Shown here piece after piece: positions 15,583 through 16,552 of a stretch of 16,552 nt of DNA; position 1 is the first letter of the stretch; each line of letters opens with the position of its first letter. The stretch spans positions 1 through 16,552 of the forward strand of contig CAMLGG010000104.1 of the NCBI GenBank assembly GCA_946479475.1. Reading direction: 5' to 3'. Source of the stretch: an uncultured Ideonella sp. GTDB lineage: Bacteria; Pseudomonadota; Gammaproteobacteria; Burkholderiales; Burkholderiaceae. The translations under genes and the position numbers were made by a program. The notes beneath the pieces were generated by a model. That model made no database searches and was not told the DNA's origin. It was given only the letters and a program-made list of their open reading frames with translations.

Positions 15583-16190
15583 TGGAGGCTGCTGCGGCGA
15601 TGGTCGACGTGGTGTTCCCCCTGCGCGGCGCCGAGCTGCCGCGCGACCACCGCTGGCTGCTGAGCATGAGCCTGGCGGACGAGGCGCGCTGGCTGGCCGA
15701 GGAGCCGGGCGCGGGCGTGCACGAAGTCCGGCTCGCACCGGGCAACGGCGAATGGGGCTGGCTGTCCGGGCGCTCGCGCCTGGGTGTGCGGGTGCCGCAG
15801 GCGAGGGCGGCGGCGCTTTCGGCGCTGGCAGGCCGCCGCCTGCAGGTCGATTCCTGCGCGGTGCTGCTCGGCGAGCCTGCTCGACGCGAGCTTCTGCCGC
15901 ACCGGACCCTGTATGCGCCCTTCGTCGATGCCGGTGCGGCCGACGAGCCGGGCTTCGTCGCCGCGATGCGGCGTGACCTGGCGACGATGGAGGTCGACTG
16001 CCAGCTCATCTGCGGCCGTGCCCGCCGGGTGCGCAGCCCTCACGGCGGGCTGCGCGGCTTCAGCCTGATGCTGCACGGCCTGGCGCCGGACGAGGCGATG
16101 CGCGTGCTGCAGGCAGGCCTCGGCCCCCACCGGCTGATGGGCTGCGGCCTGTTCGTGCCGCACAAGTCCGCCGCGGCGGTCGGCGATTGA
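15582..16190 (+). CDS. cas6: Cas6/Cmx6-family (subtype MYXAN) CRISPR RNA endonuclease-like protein
   Basis: The 202-residue protein begins with MVDVVFPLRGAELPRDHRWLL and ends with the Cas6 glycine-rich loop GLGPHRLMGCG (179-189) followed by LFVPHKS. FSLMLHGL (160-167) and LICGRARRV (142-150) are further stretches I recall from the MYXAN-type Cas6 family (TIGR02807). H23 or H183 could be the catalytic His, but I cannot decide. Canonical Cas6 cuts CRISPR precursor RNA. No CRISPR array and no other cas gene lies in this window, and the gene is coupled to a small unknown protein and followed by a Cys-less DsrC gene. A role in RNA processing or RNA binding linked to sulfur metabolism is conceivable, and loss of catalysis is also possible. 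ATG 15582 is chosen because it overlaps the upstream stop; ATG 15600 is an alternative. Confidence 0.82.
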   Translation: MEAAAAMVDVVFPLRGAELPRDHRWLLSMSLADEARWLAEEPGAGVHEVRLAPGNGEWGWLSGRSRLGVRVPQARAAALSALAGRRLQVDSCAVLLGEPARRELLPHRTLYAPFVDAGAADEPGFVAAMRRDLATMEVDCQLICGRARRVRSPHGGLRGFSLMLHGLAPDEAMRVLQAGLGPHRLMGCGLFVPHKSAAAVGD

Positions 16191-16222
16191 TTCCCCGAGT
16201 CGAAGCAAGGAGCGAGCACCCG

Positions 16223-16552
16223 ATGAGCTACACCGTGAACGGCGAGGACCTGCCGACCGACGACCAGGGCTACCTGCTGGAGCCCGACTACGGCGACGAG
16301 GTGGTGCGCGTGATCGCGGCCGCCGAGAACATCGTGTTGACGGACGACCACTGGAAGGTGGTCGAGTACCTGCGCAACGAGTACCGCGAGCACGGCCACA
16401 CGCCCAACTTCCGCAACATGCTCAAGGGCGTGGCCGAGGTGCTGCCCGGCTGCGACAGCAAGGCGCTGTACGACCTGTTCCCCGTCGGCCCCGCCAAGCA
16501 GGGCGCCAAGGTCGCCGGCCTGCCGCAGCCCTACGGAAAAGGCGGCTACTGA
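16223..16552 (+). CDS. Second DsrC/TusE-family protein lacking both redox cysteines (RspA-like)
   Basis: The 109-residue protein aligns with DsrC throughout: DDQGYLLEPDYGDEVVRVIAAAE, LTDDHWKVVEYLRNEYREHG, YDLFPVGPAKQGAKVAGLPQPYGKGGY. Gly replaces CysB (KQGAK) and the end GKGGY replaces GCV, so both redox cysteines are missing; one unrelated Cys occurs in LPGCDSKALY. It cannot act as a sulfur carrier or as TusE. AAGGAG (16207-16212) lies 10 nt before the ATG, 32 nt after the Cas6-like gene. It is closer to DsrC in its arm than the 3021 paralogue. The stop is at the last base of the window, so further operon genes could follow. Confidence 0.9.
   Translation: MSYTVNGEDLPTDDQGYLLEPDYGDEVVRVIAAAENIVLTDDHWKVVEYLRNEYREHGHTPNFRNMLKGVAEVLPGCDSKALYDLFPVGPAKQGAKVAGLPQPYGKGGY

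Noticed and set aside
15343..16552. Possible CRISPR array near the Cas6-like gene
   Set aside because: No series of regularly spaced direct repeats is visible anywhere in the window.

Overview
The window is a nearly complete oxidative (reverse-type) dissimilatory sulfite reductase locus from a very GC-rich proteobacterium. The gene order on the minus strand, 15175 down to 2195, is dsrA-B-E-F-H-C-M-K-L-J-O-P-N, followed by a cysteine-less DsrC paralogue and a SUMT gene (cobA). The presence of dsrEFH and dsrL, and the absence of dsrD, mark a sulfur oxidiser rather than a sulfate reducer. High GC, the SoeA-like neighbour and the protein sequences fit a betaproteobacterium (Burkholderiales/Rubrivivax-like or similar). 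That placement is inference.

Layout. (1) 1-533, minus: N-terminal part of a molybdopterin oxidoreductase, most like SoeA of the membrane sulfite dehydrogenase, running off the window. (2) 534-802: divergent regulatory region with an FNR/ANR-type box (685-698), a TATACC-N6-GGTATA palindrome (745-762) and a 20-bp element (617-636). (3) 803-2217, plus: sensor-less NarX-like histidine kinase and NarL/FixJ-type response regulator, start-stop coupled. The regulator's 3' end overlaps that of cobA by 23 bp. (4) 15175-2195, minus: the 15-gene dsr operon, with intergenic gaps of 22 nt or less and several overlaps. (5) 15176-15342: divergent promoter region with a TACCC-N5-GGGTA palindrome and an exact, inverted copy of the 20-bp element found near soeA. 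(6) 15343-16552, plus: a small protein, a Cas6/Cmx6-family protein and a second cysteine-less DsrC paralogue, with no CRISPR array or other cas gene in the window.

How the genes fit together. SUMT makes the dipyrrocorphin precursor of siroheme and DsrN amidates it, supplying DsrAB. DsrEFH pass sulfur to DsrC, whose two C-terminal cysteines carry it. DsrAB oxidises the sulfur to sulfite with DsrL as electron acceptor. The DsrMKJOP membrane complex re-oxidises DsrC. SoeA would oxidise the resulting sulfite to sulfate in the cytoplasm. The two-component pair and the FNR-type box point to redox or oxygen control.

The most unusual part is the plus-strand trio at the right end: an RNA-endonuclease-like Cas6 protein coupled to a small unknown protein and a DsrC relative without redox cysteines. 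It shares an upstream 20-bp element with soeA.
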